Shown: positions 8,747 through 17,638 of the stretch, one piece after another
Position numbering within the stretch: the stretch's first letter is position 1
Layout: every line of letters starts with the position of its first letter
From: Salinibaculum rarum
Lineage (GTDB): Archaea > Halobacteriota > Halobacteria > Halobacteriales > Haloarculaceae
Assembly: GCF_030505615.1 (NCBI RefSeq)
Contig: NZ_CP129992.1
Span: forward strand, 2,480,001 to 2,544,000
Direction: 5' to 3'
Length of the DNA: 64,000 nucleotides
Position numbers and translations under genes: made by a program
The notes under the pieces: generated by a model
What the model saw: the letters and a program-made list of their open reading frames with translations, nothing else
The model's database searches: none
What the model was told of the DNA's origin: nothing

Positions 8747-10618
8747 TTACGCTCGCTTCTGTATCTCCTCGCGAAGTACCGAGCTGACGGTATCGCCGTC
8801 GGCCTTCCCGCGGAGCGCCCCCATACACTCGCCCATCAGCCCGGAGAAGGCGCCCATGCCTTCCTCCGCGACCTGGTCTGCGTTTCGTTCGACGACTTCG
8901 ACGACGGCTTCCCGGACCTCGTCTTCGCCGACCCCGCCGAGTCCTTCCTGCTCGATGGCTTCTGCGGCAGTCAGCTCGGGTTTTTCGGCGAGTGCGGTGA
9001 GGAGGTCGTTGAGTCCCTCCTGTGGAATCTCGCCGTCGTCGACCAGGGAGATTGCGTCGGACAGGTGCTCGTCGGTGAGCGTATCGACGGGCACGTCGTC
9101 GCGGCGCAGTTCCGTCAGCGTCGACTCCAGCGTCCCGGCGGCGAGTGTCGGGTCGACGCCCTCCTCGTCGACCAGTTCCTCGAACAGCGGCATCCACTCG
9201 CCGTACGCGACCTGGTCTGCGAGACCGGCGCTGAGGTCGTACTCGTCCTGGTAGCGCTGTACTTTCTCGGTGAGCAGTTCCGGCGTCTCGACCTCCGAGG
9301 GGTCGAGGTCGACGGGCGGAACGTCCGTCTCGGGGTACATCCGCGCTGCGCCGGGGAGCGGACGGAGGTAGGTCGTCGTCGCGTCCTCGTTTGCGTCACG
9401 AGTCTCCTCGGGAACGCCCTCCATGGCCGTCTTCGCCCGCTCTGCGACGGCTTCGATGGCCAGTTCTGCGGTTTCGGGGTCGTCTGCGACCAGCGCGACG
9501 GCGTCTTCGGGCTCGGCGTCGACAGCGTCGCGGAGCTTACCGACTTCGGCCTCGGTGACGCCGTATGCGGGCAGTTCGTCAGTGTGGAAGATGCCGCCCG
9601 CACCGTGGCGCTTGGCGTGGTCGGCCAGTTCCGTCCCGAGGCGGCGGTCGGGCTGAATCTCGCGGCCGACGAGGCTGTCGAAACAGTCGAGACGGACGGC
9701 CATCGCTTTCCCGCCATCGGCGAGAGCTCCCTGGATGACGCCGCTATCGCTCTCTGCCATCACCTCGGTCACGTCGGTCGGGTCGCCGACGCTTGCACCG
9801 CGCTCCTGGAGTTCCGTCGCGATGTCGAGCAGTTCGACCTGGCGGCCAGCCTCGTTGCGGACGATGTCGTCGATGTCGTCGAGGCTCTGGACGCCCTTGA
9901 TTTCGACGCGGGCACCCTCTGCGATGGAGACGTTCACGTCCTGGCGAATCGTCCCGAGGCCTCGCTTGACTTGCCCGGTCGAGCGGAGCAACATCCCGAT
10001 TTGCTCGGCGGCTTCTTTGGCCTGTGCCGGGGTTCGGATGTCGGGGTCGGTCCCGATTTCCACCAGCGGAATCCCCAGTCTGTCGAGACTGTAGCGGACG
10101 CCGTCGTCTGTCTCGGCGACGCGCTGGGCGCTCTCCTCTTCGAGCATCATGTCCTCGATGCCGACCGGGCCGTCCTCGGTCTGGATTTCCCCGTCGGTCG
10201 CGACCAGCATCGTGCGCTGGAACCCGGTGGTGTTCGACCCGTCGACGACGATTTTCCGCATCACCTGCGCCTGGTCGATAGCGACCATATCGAGCAGTTG
10301 GGCGATTTCGAGTGCGACCTCCATCGCCTCGCGGTCGACGCGGTGGGGCGGCTCGTCGTCCTCCTCAACGAGACAGGTGGTGTCGTAGGCGAGATACTCG
10401 AACTCGCGGTCGACCATGCTCTCTTCGAGCGCGGCGGCGTCTATCTCGCCGAGTTCGCTCTTCGTGGGGTGGAGATACCGGGTGAAACGGCGGTCTGACT
10501 CCTCGGGTTCGCGCAGCCGAGTCGGACACTGACAGAACAGTTTCGTCGCGGTGTCGAGTTGCTGGTGAATCTCCAGCCCTGCGACGAGACCCAACGCTTC
10601 GTAGTCGTAATCGGTCAT
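8747..10618 (-). CDS. gatE: Glutamyl-tRNA(Gln) amidotransferase subunit E
   Basis: 623 residues. The N-terminal GatB/E cradle is clear (LVAGLEIHQQLDT, then LFCQCPTR with Cys ligands). The middle, around 300-420, carries the inserted GAD domain that separates archaeal GatE from bacterial GatB (FDSLVGREIQPDRRLGTEL). The C-terminal tail is a YqeY-like helical domain. GatD/GatE makes Gln-tRNA(Gln) from Glu-tRNA(Gln) in archaea; GatE holds the tRNA and kinase site. gatD is not in this window. Start taken as ATG 10618; GTG 10624 is two codons upstream. Confidence 0.95.
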   Translation of the reverse strand: MTDYDYEALGLVAGLEIHQQLDTATKLFCQCPTRLREPEESDRRFTRYLHPTKSELGEIDAAALEESMVDREFEYLAYDTTCLVEEDDEPPHRVDREAMEVALEIAQLLDMVAIDQAQVMRKIVVDGSNTTGFQRTMLVATDGEIQTEDGPVGIEDMMLEEESAQRVAETDDGVRYSLDRLGIPLVEIGTDPDIRTPAQAKEAAEQIGMLLRSTGQVKRGLGTIRQDVNVSIAEGARVEIKGVQSLDDIDDIVRNEAGRQVELLDIATELQERGASVGDPTDVTEVMAESDSGVIQGALADGGKAMAVRLDCFDSLVGREIQPDRRLGTELADHAKRHGAGGIFHTDELPAYGVTEAEVGKLRDAVDAEPEDAVALVADDPETAELAIEAVAERAKTAMEGVPEETRDANEDATTTYLRPLPGAARMYPETDVPPVDLDPSEVETPELLTEKVQRYQDEYDLSAGLADQVAYGEWMPLFEELVDEEGVDPTLAAGTLESTLTELRRDDVPVDTLTDEHLSDAISLVDDGEIPQEGLNDLLTALAEKPELTAAEAIEQEGLGGVGEDEVREAVVEVVERNADQVAEEGMGAFSGLMGECMGALRGKADGDTVSSVLREEIQKRA

Positions 10619-10752
10619 TGCCACTCACTGCACAGTCGACAGGCAAAAAACGCACTATCGACCCCGATGTTGCCGAGCGAACAGCGCCACCGGATAACAG
10701 CCGCCGGCGGTGTTTAGCGGGCTTTATCCGGCCGGAGTGTCTGGCAACACCT

Positions 10753-11238
10753 ATGGGAGTCGCCGAACGGTCCCGGGACCAGGTGGAGGACAAACTGGGG
10801 GACCTCCACGAGACCTACGGGTCGTTTTCTATCAAACAGACGACCATCACGCTCCCGGGCGAGCAGTACGCGAGCATGCGCAACGGCGCCGAACCTGCGC
10901 AGGTCTCCGCCTACGCCGCCGTTCGAAACGACGACGACGACGAAATTCTCCACGTCGAGGGCGAAAGAGAGCCGGAACTTCCCGGTGTCGAACTGCCCAT
11001 CGACGAGTCTCTGGAGCCGGCAATCTGTGAGCACGTCCAGCAAGAGGCTGGGGTCGACTGTGTCGTCGAGGATGTCCAACATGTGACGATTGCCGGGCTC
11101 CGCTGTCGGGACGACCCGGACGCGGCGACACTGTACAACCTCGTTGTCGTCTTCAGCGGGCGCCACGAGACCGGCGTGCCCGCCGAGTCGGCATCGTGGC
11201 GGCAACTCGACGAACAGATACAGCCCGCCTACGCCTGA
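10753..11238 (+). CDS. Nudix-fold protein with a degenerate Nudix box
   Basis: 161 residues from ATG 10753 (MGVAERSRDQ). The layout beta strands, helix, ITLPGEQY, then residues 85-101 (ESLEPAICEHVQQEAGV) matches the Nudix box E-x7-REUxEExGU in spacing, but R-E-x-x-E-E reads E-H-V-Q-Q-E, losing most metal-binding glutamates. Nudix hydrolases cleave nucleoside diphosphates linked to X; this copy is probably not a normal hydrolase and may bind ligands or proteins. It lies between gatE (divergent) and egsA (convergent). Confidence 0.65.
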   Translation: MGVAERSRDQVEDKLGDLHETYGSFSIKQTTITLPGEQYASMRNGAEPAQVSAYAAVRNDDDDEILHVEGEREPELPGVELPIDESLEPAICEHVQQEAGVDCVVEDVQHVTIAGLRCRDDPDAATLYNLVVVFSGRHETGVPAESASWRQLDEQIQPAYA

Positions 11239-11246
11239 CAGTATCG

Positions 11247-12305
11247 TCAGATGACGCCTGTGACCGACGCCGCTTCTCGGGCCGCCCGCTCGTCCATACC
11301 GTCCCCGAGAATCGTGTAGCGGTCCCGGATTTCGTGACAGGTTATCAGCGCCTCGATAACAGTTTCCTCGTCGATACCCAGTTCCGCAGCCGTCGTCGGC
11401 GCGCCTATCGTCGCCAGGGCGTCGCGGACGTCCGTCCACTTGCCCTGTTCGCCGCTGTGGAGGTATTCGGTCATCATCGCGCCGACGCCGACCTGGTGGC
11501 CGTGCAGCGCCGCGTCGGGGACGAGCTGATCGAGCTTGTGCGAGAAGAGGTGTTCGGCGCCGCTCGCGGGCCGTGACGTGCCGGCGATTGACATCGCGAC
11601 CCCCGAGGAGACGAGTGCCTTCACGACGACCCACGCCGACTCTTCGAGTCCCTGTTTGATCGAGTCGGCGTTCTGGACGAGCATCTCCGCGGTCATCTGG
11701 GAGAGTGCACCGCCGTACTCGGAGTACTCGACGTTTTTCAGTCGGTTTGCCAGTTGCCAGTCGCGGACGGCAGTGTAGTTCGAGATGATGTCGGCACACC
11801 CTGCCGTCGTCAGTCGCCACGGGGCGTCCGCGAGGATTTCCGTATCCGCGACGACGGCGAGTGGCGGTTCGGCGGCGACGCTATGGCGCGTATCGCCCTC
11901 GGCGACCGAACCACGACCGGAGACGATGCCGTCGTGGCTGGCTGCGGTCGGGACCGAGACGAAGCCGACACCGCGGTCCTCGGAGGCCATCTTCGCGATG
12001 TCGATTGCCTTGCCGCCGCCAACGCCGAGCAGGTAGCCCGCGTCGGTCTCGGAGGCAGCGTCGATGACTCGCTGGACGGAGTCGAAGGTGGCGTCCTCGA
12101 CGGTGACGATGTCGGGGTCGTCACCGCGCTCTGCAAACTGGTCGTAGAGGCGCTCGCCGGCCACCGCCTTCGGTGTCGGACTCGTGACGATGAGCGGCCG
12201 GCCCGAGAGGTGCAGGTCGTCGACAGCGGCCGCAGTCTGCTCGATGACCCCGTGCCCCACCAACACGTTCCGCGGGAGGCGTATCCAGCTTGACTTCTCG
12301 AACAT
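11247..12305 (-). CDS. egsA: sn-Glycerol-1-phosphate dehydrogenase
   Basis: 352 residues. Family landmarks: LLGVGGGKAIDIAK (NAD(P) binding), SVPTAASHDGIVSGR, a DIISNYTAVRDW segment with a metal ligand, and SGAEHLFSH and LHGHQVGVG carrying the Zn-binding histidines. It reduces dihydroxyacetone phosphate to sn-glycerol-1-phosphate, the first committed step that gives archaeal lipids their stereochemistry. Start at ATG 12305 (MFEKSSW); a GTG lies two codons upstream. Single gene, convergent with the Nudix-like gene 8 nt away. Confidence 0.95.
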   Translation of the reverse strand: MFEKSSWIRLPRNVLVGHGVIEQTAAAVDDLHLSGRPLIVTSPTPKAVAGERLYDQFAERGDDPDIVTVEDATFDSVQRVIDAASETDAGYLLGVGGGKAIDIAKMASEDRGVGFVSVPTAASHDGIVSGRGSVAEGDTRHSVAAEPPLAVVADTEILADAPWRLTTAGCADIISNYTAVRDWQLANRLKNVEYSEYGGALSQMTAEMLVQNADSIKQGLEESAWVVVKALVSSGVAMSIAGTSRPASGAEHLFSHKLDQLVPDAALHGHQVGVGAMMTEYLHSGEQGKWTDVRDALATIGAPTTAAELGIDEETVIEALITCHEIRDRYTILGDGMDERAAREAASVTGVI

Positions 12306-12421
12306 ACTCACCCGTGGAGAGGCGGCGGTGTTAACAGTTCGGGCATGGCCGTCCGATAGACAAACAGGTGAGACGGGAGTCCGGTATCCGAACGGCGAAA
12401 ATACGAGCGCCGGCGACCCGG

Positions 12422-15400
12422 TCAGTCGTCGGCGCGGCCGCGAACCGTATCGCCCGCCGTGGCAGTCGAGTCTGCGGCCGGCGGCAGTTCGTTGCGCACG
12501 TCGTCGCGTTCGCGTTCGGCGATGATTTCGGCGTAGGCGTCCGGCATGACCTTGGTGAAGTTCTCGATTTCCTCGTCCCAGTCCTCGAGGAGTTCGGCTG
12601 CGCGAGCCGAATCGGTGTAGGCGGCGTGGTTTTCGACGAGGCGGGTCAGCATGTCCCTGTCTTTGGGTTCGAGCGTTCCCATCAGCGTGACCATCCCGGT
12701 GTTGGCGTGGTCCTCGAACTCGCCGTCGGGGTCGTAGACGTAGGCGACACCGCCGCTCATCCCGGCCGCGAAGTTCTTGCCCGTTTCGCCGAGGACCGCG
12801 ATGGCACCACCGGTCATGTACTCACAGCCGTGGTCGCCGACGCCCTCGACGACGCCTTTCACACCGGAGTTGCGAACGCCGAAGCGCTCGCCGGCGACGC
12901 CGTTGATGTAGGCCTCGCCCTGGGTGGCTCCATAGAGGGCGACGTTGCCGATGACGATGTTCTCGTCTGCGGCGTAGCCGGCGTCGTTTGGCGTCCGCAC
13001 GAGGATTTTCCCACCCGAGAGCCCTTTGCCGACGTAGTCGTTTGCCGTCCCGACGAGGTCCATCGTCACGCCGGTCTGGGTGAACGCACCGAAGCTCTGT
13101 CCGGCGGTGCCTTCGAAGCGGAGGTCGAGCGTGTCTTCGGGAAGTCCCTCGACGCCGTGTTCGAGCGAGATGCGACTCGACAGCGTCGCGCCGACGGTCC
13201 GGTCGGTGTTGTCGATGTCCAGGTCGAGCGTCGTCGGCTCGCCGTCCTCGATTGCCGATTCGACCTGGTCGAGAATCTCCCAGTCGAGTTGCTGGTCGAT
13301 TTCGTGGTCCTGTGGCTTGGTCTTGTAGCGGTCGATGTCGTAGTCGGTCTCGGGTTCGGCCAGAACCGAAGACAGGTCGAGTTTCTTCGCTTTCTCTTCC
13401 TCGACGTCCTCGCGCTGGCGGAGCACATCGACACGGCCGATCATCTCGTCGACCGTCTCGAAGCCGAGTTCGGCCATAATCTCGCGCAGTTCCTGCGCGA
13501 CGAAGGTCATGTAGTTGATGACGTGCTCTGGCTGGCCGGGGAAGCGGTCCCGAAGTTTCTCGTTTTGCGTCGCGACGCCGACCGGACAGGTGTTCTCGTG
13601 GCACTGCCGGGCCATCACACAGCCGGAAGTGACCATCGAGGCCGTTCCGAAGGCGTATCCTTCGGCACCGAGCAGGGCGGCGACGGCCACGTCGCGGCCA
13701 GTCTTCATCCCGCCGTCAGTGGTGACCTTGATGCGGTCGCGCAGACCAGTCGCGCGGAGCATCTGGTTGGCCTCGGAGACACCCAGTTCCCACGGGAGGC
13801 CGGCGTTTTTGATGCTCGTCTTCGGCGAGGCACCGGTCCCGCCGTTGTCGCCGGAGATGTGGACGACGTCGGCGTTGGCTTTGGCGACGCCGGCGGCGAC
13901 GGTGCCGATGCCGGCCTCGGCGACGAGTTTGACGTTGACGTCTGCATCCGGGTTCGAGGCTTTCAGGTCGTAGATGAGTTGCTTGAGGTCCTCGATGGAG
14001 TAGATGTCGTGCAGCGGCGGCGGCGAGATGAGGCCGACGCCCGGCGTCGCGTACCGGACGTGGGCAATCATCTCGTTGACCTTCTTGCCGGGCAGGTGGC
14101 CACCTTCGCCGGGCTTTGAGCCCTGGGCCATCTTGATCTGCAGTTCGTCGGCGTTGGCGAGATACGTCGACGTGACGCCGAAGCGACCGGACGCGACCTG
14201 CTTCGTGGCGCTCTCTTTTTCGGTGTTGAACCGTTCTGGTGGTTCGCCACCTTCGCCAGTGTTGGAACTCGCGCCGATGCGGTTCATCGCGATAGCGTTG
14301 TTCTCGTGCATCTCCGGGGAGAGCGACCCGAGACTCATCGCGGCCGTCTCGAAGCGCTCGACGATATCGGAGATGGGTTCGACGTCCTCGATGGGTATCG
14401 ACTCCCGGTCACTGTCGAACTCGAGCAGTCCGCGGAGCGTGTGGACGTTCTCGTTTTTGTCGTTGATGAGGTCCGCAAAGTCCTGGTATCGCTCGTAATC
14501 GCCCGTCCGGACGGCTTGCTGTATCGCACCGACCGTGTCGGGATTCCAGGAGTGGTAGATGCCGCCCGAGCGGTTCTCGTACTCGCCGACACGCTCCATC
14601 TCCGGTTCTTCTTCGGCCCAGGCGACCTCGTGGCGGCGTTCGAGGTCCCCCTCGATTTCTTCCAGGCCGATTCCTTCCGTCCGGTTTTCGGTCCCCTCGA
14701 AGTATTCGGCAACGAAATCAGAGGAGAGGCCGATGGCCTCGAAGATCTGTGCGCCCTGGTAGCTCTCCACCGTGGAGATACCCATCTTGGCCATCGTCTT
14801 CAGCAGGCCGTCCTCGACGGCGTTGATGTAGGCGTCGATAGCTCGGCTGGGGTCGGCACCGTCGGGGCCAGCGACGAGGTCCTCGATGGTCTGGTAGGAG
14901 AGGTAGGGGTTGATTGCGCCGGCACCGTAGCCGATGAGCGTCGCGAAGTGGTGGACAGCACGCGGGTCGCCGGATTCGAGGACGAGGCCGACGTGGTTGC
15001 GGAGTCCGTTGCGGACGAGGTGGTGGTGGACGCCGCCGACGGCCAGCAGGCTCGGAATCGGTACCTCGTCGGGGCCGGCGTCGCGGTCCGAGAGGACCAC
15101 GATGTCGCTGTCGAGCGCGACGGCGTCGGCCTTCTCACGGACGGACTCGACGGCCGATTCGAGGTCCTCTTCGTCGGGGTCGTAGGTGATGTCGACGGTC
15201 GTCGTCGAGAGCCCGTTCTCGTCGATGTCTTTGATGTCTCGCATCTCCTGGTCGGTCAGGATTGGCGAGTCGAGGACGAGCTGGCGGGCGTGTTCGGGCG
15301 TTTCGTCGAGCAGGTTCCGCTGGTGACCGAGTCGGGACTCCAGTGAGGTGACCAGTTCCTCGCGGATGTAGTCAAGCGGCGGGTTGGTCACCTGTGCGAA

Positions 15401-16978
15401 CAGTTGCTTGAAGTACGTAAACAGCGGCCGGTTGAACTGCGAGAGGACAGACAGCGGCGTGTCGTCGCCCATCGAGCCGACCGGGTCTTTGCCCTTCTCG
15501 GCCATCGGCTCGAGCAGGTGGTCGACCTCGTCGTAGGTGTACCCGTACATCGCCTGGTGGGACCGCAGGGACTCCACGTCGCCCCGCGGGAGGTTGTCGT
15601 CGTCCGTCGAGATGTCGCCGACGTCGACCTGTTCCCGGTCGACCCACTCGCCGTACTTCTCGTCGGCGAGGTCCTCGAACACTTCCTCGTCGGGGATGAC
15701 GCGTCCCTTCTCCGGGTCGGCGAGGAAACACTGCCCGGGCCGGAGTCGGCCGCGCTCCTCGATTTCGTCTTCGTCGTAGTCCAGCGCGCCGATTTCGGAG
15801 GACATCACGAGCGTGTTGTCCGTCAGAATGTCGTACCGGCAGGGGCGCAGGCCATTGCGGTCGAGGACCGCACCGACCCGCTCGCCGTCAGTCGCCGCGA
15901 CGAGTGCGGGGCCGTCCCACGGTTCGACCAGCGAGGCGTGGTAGTCGTAGAAGTCCCGGCGGTCGCCGGTCACGTCGTTTGCCTCGCCGCGCCACGCCTC
16001 GGGGATGAGTGTCCGGAGCGCGTGTGGCAAATCGCGCCCACCCTGCATGAGCAGTTCGAGGGCGTTGTCGACGCTCGCGGTGTCTGACTGCTCTGGGTCG
16101 TCGATGATGGGCGTGATTTTGTCGATGTCCTCGCCGAAGGCCTCGTGAGCGATGTCCGTCTCACGGGCACGCATCCAGTTGATGTTGCCCTGAATCGTGT
16201 TGAACTCGCCGTTGTGGATGATGTTGCGGTAGGGGTGTGCGAGGTGCCACGCGCCCAGCGTGTTCGTCGAGAAGCGGGCGTGGACCATCGCGAACGTGGA
16301 GGTCATCCGCTCGTCGTGCAGTTCGGGGTAGTACTCGGCGACCTGCTCGGCAAGCAGGAGGCCCTTGTAGACGACAGTGTCCTTGTCCAGCGAGACGATA
16401 TAGAAGCGCTCGTGTCCCGGCGGCTGCTCGTCTTCGATTGCGTTCTCTACTACCCGGCGGCCGATGTAGAGTTGCCGGTCGAAGTCTTTGCCTGTCTTGC
16501 CCTCGGTGGAGGTGACAAAGACCTGCTGGACGTCGGGTTCGGATTCGACGGCGGTGTCGCCGAGCGTCGAGTTGTCGGTCGGCACTGACCGCCAGGCGAG
16601 CACGTCCAGTCCTTCCTCGGCGAAATGCTCCTCGACGAGCGTTTTCAGGTCTGCTCGCACGTCGACATCCTGCGGGAGAAAGAGCGAGCCGACAGCGTAT
16701 TCGCCGGGGGATGGCAGGTCAGCGTCGACTTCGTCGGCGAAAAACTCGTGGGGTATCTGGAACATGATGCCGGCCCCGTCGCCGGTGTTTGACTCGGCCC
16801 CGGTCGTTCCCCGGTGTTCCATACATTCGACGAGGTCGAGTCCGTCCTGTACTACCTGGCTCTGTTTTCCACCGTCGAGGTCCATTACGACCCCGACGCC
16901 ACAGTTCGACCGTTCGTCAGTGGGGTCCGCGAGCCCGGCATCGCACGCAGACTGCCCTGTAACCTGTCGCTCAGTCAT
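12422..16978 (-). CDS. gltB: Glutamate synthase, large subunit
   Basis: 1518 residues from ATG 16978 (MTERQVTGQSA). Cys26 in SNCGVGVVMD would be the N-terminal nucleophile after removal of a short propeptide. Order of domains: glutaminase (26 to ~420), central linker domain, FMN-binding TIM barrel (~830-1200) with the [3Fe-4S] cysteines in CVMARQCHENTCPVGVATQ near residue 1119, then the GXGXG beta-helix. It converts glutamine plus 2-oxoglutarate to two glutamates. No gltD small subunit is nearby, so electrons probably come from ferredoxin or an unlinked partner. The upstream region carries an inverted repeat that could serve nitrogen control. Confidence 0.95.
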   Translation of the reverse strand: MTERQVTGQSACDAGLADPTDERSNCGVGVVMDLDGGKQSQVVQDGLDLVECMEHRGTTGAESNTGDGAGIMFQIPHEFFADEVDADLPSPGEYAVGSLFLPQDVDVRADLKTLVEEHFAEEGLDVLAWRSVPTDNSTLGDTAVESEPDVQQVFVTSTEGKTGKDFDRQLYIGRRVVENAIEDEQPPGHERFYIVSLDKDTVVYKGLLLAEQVAEYYPELHDERMTSTFAMVHARFSTNTLGAWHLAHPYRNIIHNGEFNTIQGNINWMRARETDIAHEAFGEDIDKITPIIDDPEQSDTASVDNALELLMQGGRDLPHALRTLIPEAWRGEANDVTGDRRDFYDYHASLVEPWDGPALVAATDGERVGAVLDRNGLRPCRYDILTDNTLVMSSEIGALDYDEDEIEERGRLRPGQCFLADPEKGRVIPDEEVFEDLADEKYGEWVDREQVDVGDISTDDDNLPRGDVESLRSHQAMYGYTYDEVDHLLEPMAEKGKDPVGSMGDDTPLSVLSQFNRPLFTYFKQLFAQVTNPPLDYIREELVTSLESRLGHQRNLLDETPEHARQLVLDSPILTDQEMRDIKDIDENGLSTTTVDITYDPDEEDLESAVESVREKADAVALDSDIVVLSDRDAGPDEVPIPSLLAVGGVHHHLVRNGLRNHVGLVLESGDPRAVHHFATLIGYGAGAINPYLSYQTIEDLVAGPDGADPSRAIDAYINAVEDGLLKTMAKMGISTVESYQGAQIFEAIGLSSDFVAEYFEGTENRTEGIGLEEIEGDLERRHEVAWAEEEPEMERVGEYENRSGGIYHSWNPDTVGAIQQAVRTGDYERYQDFADLINDKNENVHTLRGLLEFDSDRESIPIEDVEPISDIVERFETAAMSLGSLSPEMHENNAIAMNRIGASSNTGEGGEPPERFNTEKESATKQVASGRFGVTSTYLANADELQIKMAQGSKPGEGGHLPGKKVNEMIAHVRYATPGVGLISPPPLHDIYSIEDLKQLIYDLKASNPDADVNVKLVAEAGIGTVAAGVAKANADVVHISGDNGGTGASPKTSIKNAGLPWELGVSEANQMLRATGLRDRIKVTTDGGMKTGRDVAVAALLGAEGYAFGTASMVTSGCVMARQCHENTCPVGVATQNEKLRDRFPGQPEHVINYMTFVAQELREIMAELGFETVDEMIGRVDVLRQREDVEEEKAKKLDLSSVLAEPETDYDIDRYKTKPQDHEIDQQLDWEILDQVESAIEDGEPTTLDLDIDNTDRTVGATLSSRISLEHGVEGLPEDTLDLRFEGTAGQSFGAFTQTGVTMDLVGTANDYVGKGLSGGKILVRTPNDAGYAADENIVIGNVALYGATQGEAYINGVAGERFGVRNSGVKGVVEGVGDHGCEYMTGGAIAVLGETGKNFAAGMSGGVAYVYDPDGEFEDHANTGMVTLMGTLEPKDRDMLTRLVENHAAYTDSARAAELLEDWDEEIENFTKVMPDAYAEIIAERERDDVRNELPPAADSTATAGDTVRGRADD

Positions 16979-17052
16979 TCTAACCCGTGTCAAGGACTGC
17001 ATCCATAAGAGACTACCCCTGAAATAAGCATGGTGTGTTAAACTCAAATAAT

Positions 17053-17088
17053 GGAATATTAGGGAAGTATTGTCAATATTAATATTCC
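17053..17088. promoter_or_regulatory. AT-rich inverted repeat between gltB and the DUF4330-like gene
   Basis: GGAATATT (17053-17060) and AATATTCC (17081-17088) form a perfect 8-bp inverted repeat with a 20-bp spacer, and AATATTAATATT (17075-17086) is itself palindromic. In a GC-rich genome this looks like a protein-binding site. It lies ~75-110 bases upstream of the gltB ATG and ~70-105 upstream of the divergent gene. A TATA candidate for the latter is GATATATG near 17122. Confidence 0.45.
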
Positions 17089-17157
17089 GCCCTCCGAGGC
17101 GGCGGTTCGGTCAGGTGAGAGGATATATGTGTCTGCCGCGTGGCGTCGTACTCAAGA

Positions 17158-17631
17158 ATGGAAGTCATCGACGAGAACGGTCGGGTGTTCGGTGTCGTCA
17201 ACGTCATCGACCTGCTGGTCGTTTTGTTGCTCCTCGCCGTCGTCGCTGCCGGCGCCGCTCTGGTGCTAGGAACAGGCGGCGAAAGCAACCCTGAGACGGC
17301 TACAATCACCATCCGCGCAGACGGCGTCGAACCTTACGTCGCGGATGCGGTACCCGCAGTCGGCGACGTTGACGGTGGGAACGTCACCAGTATCGAAAAC
17401 AAGACTGTCGAACCAGCCACAATTATCACCACAAACTCCGCTGGCGACGTGCTGGTGCGTGAGCACCCCCGACTGAAGACCGTCACGGTGACCGTGATTG
17501 TGAACATTTCACAGACAGACGGCACGCCGATGCTCGACCAGCAGCGGCTCAAAGTGGGGAACAGCGTGGGGCTCGACCTCGGGACTGTCGACCTACGAGG
17601 AAACGTGACGGCAATCGAGCGCGAACAGTAA
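17158..17631 (+). CDS. DUF4330-like single-pass membrane protein
   Basis: 157 residues from ATG 17158 (MEVIDENGRVFGVVN). A single strong transmembrane helix lies at ~15-38 (VIDLLVVLLLLAVVAAGAAL), followed by a ~115-residue beta-rich domain (repeated TVTVTVIVN-type strands) probably outside the membrane. The N-terminal signature of gene-specific start, short polar head and long hydrophobic helix agrees with DUF4330 proteins, whose function is unknown. Divergent from gltB, convergent with proS (8 nt between stops). Confidence 0.7.
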   Translation: MEVIDENGRVFGVVNVIDLLVVLLLLAVVAAGAALVLGTGGESNPETATITIRADGVEPYVADAVPAVGDVDGGNVTSIENKTVEPATIITTNSAGDVLVREHPRLKTVTVTVIVNISQTDGTPMLDQQRLKVGNSVGLDLGTVDLRGNVTAIEREQ

Positions 17632-17638
17632 TTGACCG

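Noticed and set aside
12368..14119. 583-codon plus-strand frame
   Set aside because: Antisense to gltB, which is unmistakable.
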